From Clostridia bacterium (GTDB lineage: Bacteria; Bacillota; Clostridia; Oscillospirales; Acutalibacteraceae), in NCBI GenBank assembly GCA_017397105.1, contig JAFQKF010000011.1, positions 1-64,000 of the forward strand: DNA of 64,000 bases, given 5' to 3'. Numbering within the stretch: the stretch's first letter is position 1; each line of letters begins with the position of its first letter. The notes beneath the pieces are model-generated. The model was not told the DNA's origin. It saw only the letters and a program-made list of their open reading frames with translations, and ran no database searches. The position numbers and the translations under genes were made by a program. Below are positions 44,284 to 53,028 of the stretch, in pieces.

Positions 44284-44409
44284 GCCCTGAAGTTGTTTAA
44301 CGGCGAGTTATCGCAGGGCGGAAAAGGAAAACGCCGCGACCGTAAAAGGTTTTCCGAATAACTGAATAAGGAGAGTGATTGGATAGGGAAAAAGAAAAAA
44401 CACAAAAAG

Positions 44410-45345
44410 ATGACTGTTACAAAACAACTGTGCGAGGAATCGAGACCGTTCTTTTCCGGATACGAAAACAACGTTACAAGAAGCGCTTTTGTAAGGAATT
44501 ACCGCAGATTTGTAGAATTCTGCAGAGCTGAATACGACTGCAGAACAACTGCGCAATGTAAAGAGCATATTGACGATTACGTGCGGTTTCTTGTTGAAAA
44601 GGAACTGACTGCCAACACAATACACACATATCTGAGCCCTGTTGCACTGTTTTACGGGATTCCTTTGTCGGATATTGAAAAGCCCAAGCGTTGCTCAGCA
44701 AAGAACGTTCGCTCACGCAGCAACAACGGAAAGGTTCAGCGTTCGGATAACGACTTTGAAAACCCGAAATATGCCCATCTGGTTGAGTTTCAGAGGAAGG
44801 TCGGGCTCAGACGCAGGGAGCTTCAGAATCTGCGTGGAAATGATTTCAGAGAGGATGAAAGCGGTAATTTCTACGTGTACGTACGAAAAGGAAAGGGCGG
44901 TAAAACGCAATGGCAGTTGGTGCTGCCTGAGGACGTGGAGTTTGTGAAAAGGTATTTCGATTCAACGGAAAACAAGATTTTTGATCCCTGCGAGTTTAAG
45001 AACAAGTTGGATCTTCACAAACTGCGTGCCGAACAAGCCAAACGGGTCTATTACTATTTCCTCGAAAAAGTCAACAGCGATGAAGGCTATCGTGAGGAAC
45101 TCGAAAAGCTGGTTTGCAGGCATTGGAATGAACGCAACATTGACAAAAGAACCAGGAAATCCAAACCGATTAACAAGAAAGACTTCAACGGCACCTACAA
45201 CCTGAGAGGAGAAAACAAAAAGCTTGCTCTTAAACACGGCTTACCTGTCCGTTATGACCGATTGTGCCTGCTTGCAACGTCAGTTTTTTCGCTCAGTCAT
45301 TGGAGGTGCTCGGTCGCCGCAAATTCATATATGCTGAACAGTTAA
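44410..45345 (+). CDS. Tyrosine recombinase (phage integrase family)
   Basis: The 311-residue protein has a SAM-like DNA-binding N-terminal domain (~1-95) and a tyrosine recombinase catalytic domain. Visible active-site elements: Arg in VGLRRRELQNLRG, Lys in KGKGGKTQWQL, HKLR (HxxR), SHWR (the fifth position, H/W) and the probable Tyr nucleophile in AANSYML near the C-terminus. ATG 44410 has only a weak upstream site (AGGGAAAAAG); a better AAGGAG site further up leads to a three-codon ORF (GTG at 44375). It could integrate or resolve the element. It follows the hairpin region. Confidence 0.83.
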   Translation: MTVTKQLCEESRPFFSGYENNVTRSAFVRNYRRFVEFCRAEYDCRTTAQCKEHIDDYVRFLVEKELTANTIHTYLSPVALFYGIPLSDIEKPKRCSAKNVRSRSNNGKVQRSDNDFENPKYAHLVEFQRKVGLRRRELQNLRGNDFREDESGNFYVYVRKGKGGKTQWQLVLPEDVEFVKRYFDSTENKIFDPCEFKNKLDLHKLRAEQAKRVYYYFLEKVNSDEGYREELEKLVCRHWNERNIDKRTRKSKPINKKDFNGTYNLRGENKKLALKHGLPVRYDRLCLLATSVFSLSHWRCSVAANSYMLNS

Positions 45346-45392
45346 GCGTTGTTCAGAAATCGTTTTCTCGCAAAAAAACTTTTTGCACAGTC

Positions 45393-45408
45393 AATCTTAC
45401 ATACTTTA
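45393..45408 (+). repeat. Copy 2 of the 16-bp element motif (AATCTTACATACTTTA)
   Basis: It lies in the gap between the tyrosine recombinase and the next gene. TTGTTCAGAAA stands 44 bases upstream (45349-45359), as it also does before copy 3. Confidence 0.7.
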
Positions 45409-45461
45409 CTTGAGCAAGAAAGTTACAGGTAAAGTGCATTAAAGAACAAGGAGGAAAAAAT

Positions 45462-45527
45462 ATGTTAAAGAAAGGAAACGGCAATCTGAGTTTAATTTTT
45501 GAGAAAGGAGAGTACCATGGCGCTTAA
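45462..45527 (+). CDS. 21-codon ORF overlapping the start of the next gene
   Basis: ATG 45462 has a perfect site (AAGGAGG). It encodes MLKKGNGNLSLIFEKGEYH then Gly-Ala, and its stop (45525-45527) lies inside the start of the 45517 gene. This suggests a translational coupling leader. No family is recognised. Confidence 0.45.
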   Translation: MLKKGNGNLSLIFEKGEYHGA

Positions 45528-45957
45528 AAACTTTTTCTTGATGAACACTTCGGGCAAAAAGCTCCGTTGCTACGTGATAACGCTTATGGAAAACGAACTG
45601 CGATTTTTAAAATATGAAGACGGAGTCAAAACTCCCGTTTGCAGCATCGTGGACGTTGGCAGCAAGCTGGTTTATTTTGTGGCTGAAGATGATAACTTCG
45701 GTTTTGCGAGCATCGAGTACCCACCCGTTGTTGTTCGCAGCCCCGACGGAAAGCCCTTGCCAATCAGTCAGAGTAATCAGCTTGAACTGAATACGAGCAG
45801 CGGAAATATGTTGATTGTACGCAGTAGCAAATACCCTGATATGCCCATTTCAACTGCAACGGTTTATTTCAAGAAGAAAGAAGCAGAAGAGCTCAGTTTG
45901 CTGGCTACGGTTTACCTTGCTGAAAACACGCTCGATCTGGTGATTGATTTCATTTAA
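45517..45957 (+). CDS. Hypothetical protein of the element
   Basis: The 146-residue protein begins at ATG 45517 after GAAAGGAGAG. It is mainly beta-strand in character (KKLRCYVITLMENELRFLKY, KLVYFVAEDDNFGFASIEY) and has no signal peptide, membrane segment or known motif. It lies between integrase and primase genes, so a role in element maintenance or control is possible, but the family is not recognised. Confidence 0.7.
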   Translation: MALKNFFLMNTSGKKLRCYVITLMENELRFLKYEDGVKTPVCSIVDVGSKLVYFVAEDDNFGFASIEYPPVVVRSPDGKPLPISQSNQLELNTSSGNMLIVRSSKYPDMPISTATVYFKKKEAEELSLLATVYLAENTLDLVIDFI

Positions 45958-46125
45958 GTTATTAAATTAATTACATTAAATCTTATGCGTGGGGGTGTGG
46001 GTGATCTGACGTTGAACTGACTTGCTTAAATTTGGCACGGCGTTTGCGTTTTGCATAACGGCACGGCCTTTTGAATGAAAGGGGGTGATAGGAAAATCTT
46101 ATAACAGATTTTTAAATTTGCAATC

Positions 46126-46166
46126 CTAATAAGAAAGCCCTCGATTCCTTTTTTGGAACCGAGGGC
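46126..46166 (-). terminator. Terminator of the predicted antisense RNA
   Basis: GCCCTCGATTCC (46137-46148) pairs with GGAACCGAGGGC (46155-46166) with one mismatch. On the minus strand the stem is followed by TTTCTTATT; on the plus strand there is no T-run. Confidence 0.65.
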
Positions 46167-46281
46167 GAAAGTATCACAATGTCAATTAACGGTGGAGAAT
46201 AGATAGCTTGTTCAGAAAAGCATTTACGAATCCGAATCTTACATACTTTACGTGAAAAGACACCACCATTTTACCAATTAT
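46127..46281 (-). ncRNA. Predicted small antisense/regulatory RNA
   Basis: A promoter at 46288-46316 and a terminator at 46126-46166 define a transcript of about 155 bases on the minus strand, in the 377-base gap before the primase gene. The transcript contains the complement of repeat copy 3. It includes an ORF of 27 codons with a weak start site (MVVSFHVKYVRF...), so it could also encode a peptide. It points away from the primase gene and its 5' end is near that gene's leader, as in plasmid copy-control RNAs. Confidence 0.42.
46235..46250 (+). repeat. Copy 3 of the 16-bp element motif (AATCTTACATACTTTA)
   Basis: It lies about 85 bases before the primase gene. TTGTTCAGAAA stands just upstream (46208-46218). 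Confidence 0.7.
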
Positions 46282-46287
46282 GGTGTT

Positions 46288-46316
46288 AGTGTACCACACA
46301 TTTATCAAAAAGTCAA
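46288..46316 (-). promoter_or_regulatory. Sigma-A promoter on the minus strand
   Basis: On the minus strand TTGACT (46311-46316), 17 bases, TACACT (46288-46293). It faces away from the primase gene. Confidence 0.6.
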
Positions 46317-46334
46317 TAGAAACGGAGGATTTTT

Positions 46335-48527
46335 ATGAGTATTCCTGAAAAAATTCTGAGCAGACTCGATTCGCCGAAAACACTGAAAGACGGGCAGGTT
46401 CTTGCAAAATGTCCTGCCCATGACGACAGACACCCAAGTCTGTTTGTAAAAGCGGATAAAGAAACCGGCAACGTTCTTCTTCGCTGTATGGCGGGTTGCG
46501 CAACGCAGGACGTTGTTGAAGCCTTGGGGCTTGAAATGAAAGACCTTTTTGCCGGCATATCGGTCCCTGAGCCGAGGAGTACCGCGGGCAGCGTTGCTTA
46601 CATTTACTACGACAGGTCAGGACGTATGGTTGCTAAGAAAGAGGCTTACAGAAACGCAGACGGCTCCAAAGGCTTTGGGTGGTTCCGTTTTGAAAAGGAA
46701 AGATGGGCGAAAGGGCTCAACGGCACTTTCGTTCCGTTATACAATCTTCCATCCTTGTTATATGCCGCTGAACCTATATATATCGCAGAGGGCGAAAAGG
46801 ATGCCACCACTCTGCAAAGAATGGGATATACCGCCACCACGCCGCCCCACGGAGCGGGGCAAAGATGGGATTCAAAACGTTACAATGAGTTCTTTGTAGA
46901 CAGAGACGTGGTTGTTTTGGCAGATAACGACGACGTGGGAAAGAAACACGCTGAGGAAGTGGCAAAGAGTGTATCAACAGTTGCAAACAGCGTGAAACTG
47001 ATTTATCCCGAAAGGATTTATCACAGGATAAAAGAGCACGGTGACATTTCGGATATTGTGGCAGAATTCGGAGAAGAAGAGGCTGACGAAATGCTCAGGG
47101 AAGCCGTTGAGTTTGCCGATCTTTATATGAAACCGCACAAGGTCAGTTGCAAATTACCCGGATTCTGCTATGAGAATGGAGAAGGTGTGGGCATTAATGC
47201 GGCATTGCTTGCGATGCAAATAAAAGAAGACGGCGTGTTCAGGCTTGTGAAAGAAACTGCTACGGGCAATAACAATTTATGGTTGTATGACAACGGCAGG
47301 TTTTGCAGGTGTTCGGATGACGTGGCAAAGTCGGTTGTTGTCAAGTACATAACCGACGTTGATCCGGGCATTTTGAAAATGTCCACGGTTAAAGAAGCTA
47401 TTGAGATTATCAAGGCCGATTCAGAAAGCATAATGAGCTCTGAATTCAATCAGGATGAAAACATAATAAACTTCCAAAACGGAATACTGGATCTCTCAAC
47501 AATGGAGTTGCTTAAGCACTCCCGTGAGGTTTTATCAACTATTCAGATTCAGACCGATTGGAAAAAGGAAGCGGTGGCAACGCCCGTTTTTGATTCGTAT
47601 ATAAACACGCTCACAAACGGCGATGCTCAGGTGAAGAAACTTCTTCTTCAGGCAATCGGTCTTTCAATATCGAATATAAAAGGTTATCGCACCAAAAAGG
47701 CGCTCTTCCTTTGCGGTGAGGGTAACACAGGCAAGAGCCAGATAAGGCTGCTTGCAGAAAAGATTATAGGCGAGGAATTTTGCAGCTCGCTTGATATTTC
47801 GGACCTTGAAACAAGGTTCGGTCCGTCGGCTCTTATAGGCAAAAGGCTTTCAGGCAGTGCCGATCTCGGCTTTGGCACAGCTAATCAGCTTAAGGTTCTC
47901 AAGCAGCTCGTAGGGGGCGACACAATTCAGGTGGATCAGAAGTTCAAAGATCCCGTTACGTTTAAGTTTGACGGTTTTCTGTGGTTCGGCACCAACAGAA
48001 TGCCGCTCTTCGGAGGCGACAAGGGTAGCTGGGTGTACGAGCGTTTTATCGTAGTTCCTTGCAACAACGTTGTCCCTCCCGAAAAAAGAGATCCTTTTCT
48101 CCTGAACAAAATGCTTGAAGAAAAGGAAGGAATAGTTCAGCAAGCTGTCAGTGCTCTTCAGGAGCTGATATCAAACGGATATAAGTTTACCATTCCCGAT
48201 ATTTGCAATGCACAGCTTGATGAGTTCAAGAAAACGAACAGTGCCGCAATTACCTTTTTTGATGAGTGCTGCGTGATGAGAAAAACAGAAGACGGCGTTC
48301 CCCGTGACAAATGCACCATAACCGCAATGAAACGCGTCTTCAACGATTGGTGCAAGGATAACATCGGCGGCATCCATATGAGTGTCAAGGATTTTGAAAG
48401 AGAAATAGCTCAACATCTCGGGGTGTCAGTTGATGCAATCAAAAAAAGGACAAGCGAAGCCAGGTACTATGTTTTTACGCTCAACAGTGAAGCAATGTCG
48501 GATTACAGTGGCACTCTGAACCGATGA
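46335..48527 (+). CDS. Phage/plasmid-type primase-helicase (zinc finger, Toprim, D5 helicase)
   Basis: The 730-residue protein has a CHC2-like zinc finger (Cys26, His29, Cys51, Cys55 in KCPAHDDRHPS and RCMAGC), a Toprim domain (~145-215, YIAEGEKDATTL and VVLADNDDVGKKH) and a superfamily 3/D5 helicase part with Walker A CGEGNTGKS (~460) and the FGTANQLKVLKQLVGGD and FLWFGTNRMPLF segments. It should open and prime DNA for replication of the element. RBS GGAGG precedes ATG 46335. Confidence 0.92.
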   Translation: MSIPEKILSRLDSPKTLKDGQVLAKCPAHDDRHPSLFVKADKETGNVLLRCMAGCATQDVVEALGLEMKDLFAGISVPEPRSTAGSVAYIYYDRSGRMVAKKEAYRNADGSKGFGWFRFEKERWAKGLNGTFVPLYNLPSLLYAAEPIYIAEGEKDATTLQRMGYTATTPPHGAGQRWDSKRYNEFFVDRDVVVLADNDDVGKKHAEEVAKSVSTVANSVKLIYPERIYHRIKEHGDISDIVAEFGEEEADEMLREAVEFADLYMKPHKVSCKLPGFCYENGEGVGINAALLAMQIKEDGVFRLVKETATGNNNLWLYDNGRFCRCSDDVAKSVVVKYITDVDPGILKMSTVKEAIEIIKADSESIMSSEFNQDENIINFQNGILDLSTMELLKHSREVLSTIQIQTDWKKEAVATPVFDSYINTLTNGDAQVKKLLLQAIGLSISNIKGYRTKKALFLCGEGNTGKSQIRLLAEKIIGEEFCSSLDISDLETRFGPSALIGKRLSGSADLGFGTANQLKVLKQLVGGDTIQVDQKFKDPVTFKFDGFLWFGTNRMPLFGGDKGSWVYERFIVVPCNNVVPPEKRDPFLLNKMLEEKEGIVQQAVSALQELISNGYKFTIPDICNAQLDEFKKTNSAAITFFDECCVMRKTEDGVPRDKCTITAMKRVFNDWCKDNIGGIHMSVKDFEREIAQHLGVSVDAIKKRTSEARYYVFTLNSEAMSDYSGTLNR

Positions 48528-48785
48528 TGCTGTTCCTTAATGACAGAAATGACAGCTTTATCTATTATTAATCATTCAAAAGTTAAAGTGAAGACCCTGA
48601 ATAAATTAAGAATAATAATATTTAAATTTCTTTGTCATTTTCGTCACGTATATGCAAGGCTGAGTTCCGCAGGCATCCCGCCCCCACATTTCCTTTTTTT
48701 TCGCAGTGTCATCCGCATCGCAAAAAAGAGGGTGCGGGGCAACGGGAGTTTACATATAAAAAATTTACAGAAAGGAGAGGAAGCA

Positions 48786-48998
48786 GTGATTAATGAACTC
48801 ACCGAAGCCCAGAAGCTTCAAATCCGTGAATTTGTTACAAATAACTGCGCAAATTATTGCAGCGAGTATGGCTGTAATTTGTTTGAATGCGAATGTGTTA
48901 TGTTCTTAAAACACTTTGCAGGATATGATATTTGCCCATACTTTCGCAGCGCATTATTGCCGCAGAGTCCCGAGCTTCAAAAAATCTTTTTGAAGTGA
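48786..48998 (+). CDS. Small Cys-rich protein (Cys_rich_VLP-like)
   Basis: GTG 48786 follows AGAAAGGAGAGG and gives a 70-residue protein with seven Cys (NNCANYC, YGCNLFECECVMF, YDICPYFR). The ending ICPYFRSALLPQSPELQKIF resembles the end of Cys_rich_VLP proteins found in integrative elements. It is probably a zinc-binding accessory protein. The 258 bases before it hold no other gene that I can support. Confidence 0.65.
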   Translation: MINELTEAQKLQIREFVTNNCANYCSEYGCNLFECECVMFLKHFAGYDICPYFRSALLPQSPELQKIFLK

Positions 48999-49119
48999 TG
49001 AGGGACAGGGTTAAGGTTTGTTCAGAGGAAAATTTATAAGAAGAAACAGCATTTCCGTTTGAACGGGAAATTCACATACAGAACAGAATTAACTACCTAC
49101 CGAAGAAAGGAGAAACCAA

Positions 49120-49446
49120 GTGATATCAAATATCAAAACAGTGACGGGTTCAGGAATAAGAAGGGCAAGGCTGTCCAAAAATCACTTTAAAGGAAGTGAT
49201 TTAACGGTGACAGACCTTGAGATGCTCAGAAAAGCGGATATAACCGCCTGCAATGCCGATGAACTTGTTGACTTGAGAAAAGTTACGGTCGACACGCAAA
49301 TGCCCTCAGACGAGCGTACGGGCGATTATATCAGGCAGGTTAAGAATCCTTATCTTTTCAGAATTGATTCAACTGTGGTAAAGGTTGAATTCGGCTTTGG
49401 CAAGGATTTTTCGGAGATTCTGACCGACGTCATACTTGCAGGATAA
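49120..49446 (+). CDS. DUF6870-like protein
   Basis: The 108-residue product starts at GTG 49120 after AAAGGAG. The segment EMLRKADITACNADELVDLR, followed by TQMPSDERTGDYIRQVKNPY and VVKVEF, matches the DUF6870 pattern seen in integrative elements of gut Clostridia. The function is unknown. Confidence 0.72.
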   Translation: MISNIKTVTGSGIRRARLSKNHFKGSDLTVTDLEMLRKADITACNADELVDLRKVTVDTQMPSDERTGDYIRQVKNPYLFRIDSTVVKVEFGFGKDFSEILTDVILAG

Positions 49447-49535
49447 ATTTACAACTTGAATAATTGGCGGCAGCGCAGTATAATGCAGTTGTATGATAAC
49501 TGTGCTGCCACGTAAATTTACGGAGGTGGCTTTAA

Positions 49536-51212
49536 ATGCATAGCAATTTTGCAGCTTCAGAGCAGCCCCGTCAGGTTTCGGATACCTGGAAGGCTGCTCT
49601 TTATATTCGTCTGTCCAAGGAGGACGGCGACAAGTCGGAAAGCTATTCAATTACCTCGCAAAGGGAAATTCTCAAGGAATACCTCAAGCTTCATAAGGAT
49701 ATAGAATTGTATGATTTCTATATTGACGACGGTTGGTCGGGTACAACCTTTGACCGCCCTGCCTTCAACGATATGATGGATGCCGTGTATGCCGGAAAGG
49801 TGAACTGCGTTATCGTAAAGGATTTATCACGCTTCGGCAGAAACTATACGGATGCCGGTAACTATCTCGATAACGTTTTCGTCCGCCACAGAGTCCGTTT
49901 TATTGCCATAAATAACTCTGTTGATACCGCGTCAAGCAGTATGAACGCCGCAACTCAGTGCATTTCAGTCGGCGTTACAAACGTCATCAATGAAAGCATA
50001 GCGGCAACAACATCCGTAAACGTCAGGGGCACGCTCAACGTAAACAGAGCGCAGGGCAAGTTTATCGGCTCATTCCCTGCTTACGGTTACCTGAAAGACC
50101 CCGAAGACCGCCACAAACTGATAATTGATGAGGAAAGCGCATCTGTTGTAAGGCTGATTTTTGAAAAGTTTCTTTCAGGCGAGAGCATTATAGGGATTGC
50201 CAAGGATTTAAATGAAATGGGTGTTCCCAATCCTTCGGAGTATAAGCGTCTTAAGGGGTATAACTACAAGCATCCGGCAGGCAGAGTCAGCAACGGTCTG
50301 TGGCCTGACAGCTCCGTGCGCCGCATATTGCAGAATGAGGTTTATATAGGCAATATGGTGCAGGGCAAGAATACAACAATCAGCTATAAAATAAAGCAGT
50401 GCAGGGCAGTTCCCAAGGATGAATGGTACGTTGTTGAGGGCACGCACGAAGCGATAATAGACAGAGAAACGTTCAATAAAGCGCAGGAGCTTTTCAACAA
50501 AAACATACGCAAGTCACCAAAGAAAAAGGAAGTTGACCTTTTTGCAGGGCTTGTGAGGTGTGCTGATTGTGACCGTATTATGAGCAAAAAATCCAACAGG
50601 CATTCCTATGGCGAATACCACTATTACCGCTGCACAACGGCACGCAAAATGAAAAAGGATGCCTGCACCAATCACACTATCCGCATTGATAAGCTTGAAG
50701 AAGCGGTGCTTGTTTTTCTCAGAAAAATGGTTGAGCTTGCAACGGAATATGACGAAATCCTCAGACGCATCAACAACAGCCCGAAAAGGAAGAGTCAATC
50801 GGAGCTTTTACAGAAGAATCTTGAAAAACAGCTTGAGGAGAAAAGTGCAAACAGTAAAATGATTCTTGAACTCTATCCTGACTGGAAAAACGGATATATT
50901 TCAAAGCAGGAATACGTCCAGCTCAAAGAAATCTATCAGAAGAAAATAGAAAAGAACAACGAAACCGTTGCCGCTCTTGAAAAGCAAATAAGGGAAATCA
51001 GCGAGGGTATAGGCTCTGAAAACGATTTCATAGCAAGCTTTAAAAGAACGGGCAATATAAGCGAGCTTACCCGTCCGCTGCTCACTCAGCTTGTAGAAAA
51101 AATCCTTGTTCACGAGGGCGGTAAAATAACAATCCGCCTTAAATGCAGGGATGCATTCGAGCAGGTGATAGAGTATATCGAAATGAATAAAGAAACAGTT
51201 AGAACGGCGTAA
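49536..51212 (+). CDS. Large serine recombinase (integrase/resolvase family)
   Basis: The 558-residue protein has a resolvase domain with catalytic Ser27 in YIRLSKED, the Arg motif KDLSRFGRNYTD, a Recombinase domain (~185-310, with WPDSSVRRILQNEVYIGNMV) and a zinc ribbon (VRCADCDRIMSKK ... CTNHTIR), followed by a coiled coil (~410-490). This family cuts out and inserts integrative elements of Clostridia (TnpX/Tn4451 type). RBS GGAGGTGG precedes ATG 49536. It is the last gene of the element. Confidence 0.93.
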   Translation: MHSNFAASEQPRQVSDTWKAALYIRLSKEDGDKSESYSITSQREILKEYLKLHKDIELYDFYIDDGWSGTTFDRPAFNDMMDAVYAGKVNCVIVKDLSRFGRNYTDAGNYLDNVFVRHRVRFIAINNSVDTASSSMNAATQCISVGVTNVINESIAATTSVNVRGTLNVNRAQGKFIGSFPAYGYLKDPEDRHKLIIDEESASVVRLIFEKFLSGESIIGIAKDLNEMGVPNPSEYKRLKGYNYKHPAGRVSNGLWPDSSVRRILQNEVYIGNMVQGKNTTISYKIKQCRAVPKDEWYVVEGTHEAIIDRETFNKAQELFNKNIRKSPKKKEVDLFAGLVRCADCDRIMSKKSNRHSYGEYHYYRCTTARKMKKDACTNHTIRIDKLEEAVLVFLRKMVELATEYDEILRRINNSPKRKSQSELLQKNLEKQLEEKSANSKMILELYPDWKNGYISKQEYVQLKEIYQKKIEKNNETVAALEKQIREISEGIGSENDFIASFKRTGNISELTRPLLTQLVEKILVHEGGKITIRLKCRDAFEQVIEYIEMNKETVRTA

Positions 51213-51222
51213 TTCATAATGG

Positions 51223-51262
51223 AATAAAGTGATATCTTGCGAGTGATATCACTTTATTTTAT
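51223..51262 (+). terminator. Terminator at the right end of the element
   Basis: The 14-bp stem AATAAAGTGATATC/GATATCACTTTATT (51223-51236/51245-51258) is followed by TTATT. The palindrome may also lie close to the recombination site. Confidence 0.75.
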
Positions 51263-51271
51263 TATATACAA

Positions 51272-51300
51272 TTGATTTATTGTTATTGTGGATGTATAAT
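51272..51300 (+). promoter_or_regulatory. Sigma-A promoter of the flippase gene
   Basis: TTGATT (51272-51277), 17 bases, TATAAT (51295-51300), 40 bases before the gene. It gives the flippase its own transcription, apart from the main operon. Confidence 0.75.
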
Positions 51301-51339
51301 ACATTGGAATCAATATTTTAAGGAAAAGGAATTATATAG

Positions 51340-52809
51340 ATGGATATTACATCTAAAACACGTACGGGTACCAACGCGGTAAAATTGACTGCGGCTAAGG
51401 TGATTACTTTGGCAATAGGTATGATTTCTTCGATGCTTCTTTCGCGATTCCGCACCCTTACAGAATATGGAACATATTCTCAACTGCTTATGGTGATAAA
51501 CCTTGCAAGTTCATTGTTTATGCTTGGATTGCCGAATTGCATCAACTATTTTTTGGGAAAAGCCAAATCTGATGAAGAAAGATCACAGTTCCTTTCTGTA
51601 TACTATACGCTCAGTACAATTCTTAGTGTGATCGTGGGCTTGATTTTGGTTTTGGCAACACCGTTGCTTGAAATGTATTTTAAGAATAGTTTGATTAAGA
51701 ATTTTTGGTACTTTTTATCCGTATATCCATGGACACGGGTTGTTATGTCAAGCACAGAGAATCTGCTTATAGCATACAACAAGAATAATATGCTTATGCT
51801 CTACAAGTTCCTTAACAGTGCAGCCTTGCTTGGAGCGATTTTGATTGTTCAGCTTTTAAATGGAACATTTAATCAATACATGGTTTTATTCCTTGCTGTC
51901 GAAGCTGTTTTTTCTGTATGGACATATGTTTTTGCAAAGAAAAATGCTTTGAGTTTCAAGCCTTCTCTAAACATCGAACTTGTTAAAACCATTTTTGTTT
52001 TTTCTGTTCCTATAGGACTTGCTTCGATGATTGGAACTATAAACATTGAACTTGATAAATTAGTTATTACATCTTTTTTTTCAACTGAAGATCTTGCATT
52101 ATTTGCAAATGCATCAAGAGAACTGCCTGTCACGATTATCTCAACTTCGCTTACTGCTGTTTTGATGCCTCAGGTGGTAAAACTTTTGCACAATGACCAA
52201 AAGAAAGAGGCGGTTGAACTGTGGAACAGCGCAACTACAATTTCTTTTGCTATTATTTGTTTTGTTTCTATGGCGTGTCTTGTTTTTGCTCCGGAAGTGA
52301 TAACTGTTCTTTATTCAGAAAAATATATTCCTGGTGTTGATGTTTTTAGAGTTTACAGCTTAGTACTTCTTTGCAGGTGCACATATTTTGGAATGCTGTT
52401 GAATGCTACAGGAAAAACAAGGTTTATTCTTTATAGTTCAATAGGTACATTGGTGTTAAATATGATTCTGAACTATACTTGCTATCGTTTGTTTGGATTT
52501 GTTGGTCCGGCGATTGCAACGCTTGCGGCAACAGCTACAATGCAATTGATCCAACTTGTTTATACGTCAAAGGTTGTTTCTGTTCCATTTTCAAAGATTT
52601 TTCCGTGGAAAAATTGTGGTGCATATTTGATTGTTAACGCTTTTTCAGCATTGCTGATATATGTAATAAAGTTAGTTGTTTTAAATCATGTACAAATAAA
52701 CAATGTTGTGCTGGCAATAGCTTTGGGAATCTTGTGGGCAGCTGCTTATGCGTCTATAATCATAAGAAAAATTAAAAAGCAGTGGCTTGTTTTGAATGCA
52801 GAACGATAG
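51340..52809 (+). CDS. wzx: Oligosaccharide flippase (Wzx-type)
   Basis: The 489-residue membrane protein has twelve to fourteen predicted helices. The start TNAVKLTAAKVITLAIGMIS and the segments SRFRTLTEYGTYSQLLMVIN and PIGLASMIGTINIELDKLVI are typical of polysaccharide flippases of the MOP superfamily. It should move the lipid-linked repeat unit across the membrane. No other flippase is seen in the EPS locus (16.8-41.5 kb), so it probably serves that locus although the mobile element lies between. Confidence 0.9.
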   Translation: MDITSKTRTGTNAVKLTAAKVITLAIGMISSMLLSRFRTLTEYGTYSQLLMVINLASSLFMLGLPNCINYFLGKAKSDEERSQFLSVYYTLSTILSVIVGLILVLATPLLEMYFKNSLIKNFWYFLSVYPWTRVVMSSTENLLIAYNKNNMLMLYKFLNSAALLGAILIVQLLNGTFNQYMVLFLAVEAVFSVWTYVFAKKNALSFKPSLNIELVKTIFVFSVPIGLASMIGTINIELDKLVITSFFSTEDLALFANASRELPVTIISTSLTAVLMPQVVKLLHNDQKKEAVELWNSATTISFAIICFVSMACLVFAPEVITVLYSEKYIPGVDVFRVYSLVLLCRCTYFGMLLNATGKTRFILYSSIGTLVLNMILNYTCYRLFGFVGPAIATLAATATMQLIQLVYTSKVVSVPFSKIFPWKNCGAYLIVNAFSALLIYVIKLVVLNHVQINNVVLAIALGILWAAAYASIIIRKIKKQWLVLNAER

Positions 52810-52914
52810 TTTAATCTGCTAAGCTTCAAGCTGTTTTAGTTAGATATATAATAAATCTATAATTTCGAAGATTTGCTGAAATTAACAACATTAAATCAAG
52901 CTACAAAAGTTTAA

Positions 52915-52947
52915 AGCGTGCGGATTTTGCTCCGTGCGCTTTTTTTG
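52915..52947 (+). terminator. Terminator of the flippase gene
   Basis: AGCGTGCGGA pairs with TCCGTGCGCT with two wobble-type positions, followed by TTTTTT. Confidence 0.72.
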
Positions 52948-52964
52948 CCTTACACTTATCGCAG

Positions 52965-52993
52965 TTGACGGAGAATTCTGCGTGTGATAAAAT
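52965..52993 (+). promoter_or_regulatory. Sigma-A promoter of the beta-helix protein gene
   Basis: TTGACG (52965-52970), 17 bases, TAAAAT (52988-52993). Confidence 0.68.
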
Positions 52994-53028
52994 ATAGCTT
53001 ATCAATCACTTGTTAAGGAGCGGTGAAA

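Larger units (their letters stand above)
43430..51262. mobile_element. Integrative element with tyrosine and serine recombinases
   Basis: The block holds a tyrosine recombinase, a primase-helicase, Cys-rich and DUF6870-like small proteins and a large serine recombinase at its right edge, with almost no host-type genes. It sits between the dehydrogenase gene and the flippase gene of the polysaccharide locus. Limits given are those of the gene content; no attL/attR repeat could be identified by eye. There are no conjugation genes, so it would be mobilisable at most. Confidence 0.7.

Noticed and set aside
43405..44409. Group II or group I intron as explanation of the hairpin region
   Set aside because: No domain V-like GAGC...GUUC hairpin, no reverse transcriptase and no recognisable group I core were seen.
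48540..48785. N-terminal extension of the Cys-rich protein to 48540
   Set aside because: The extension has no ribosome site and atypical composition; GTG 48786 follows AGAAAGGAGAGG.
43135..51300. attL/attR direct repeats for the element
   Set aside because: I compared both flanks by eye and found no convincing shared core; serine recombinase cores can be only two bases, so the ends were left open.
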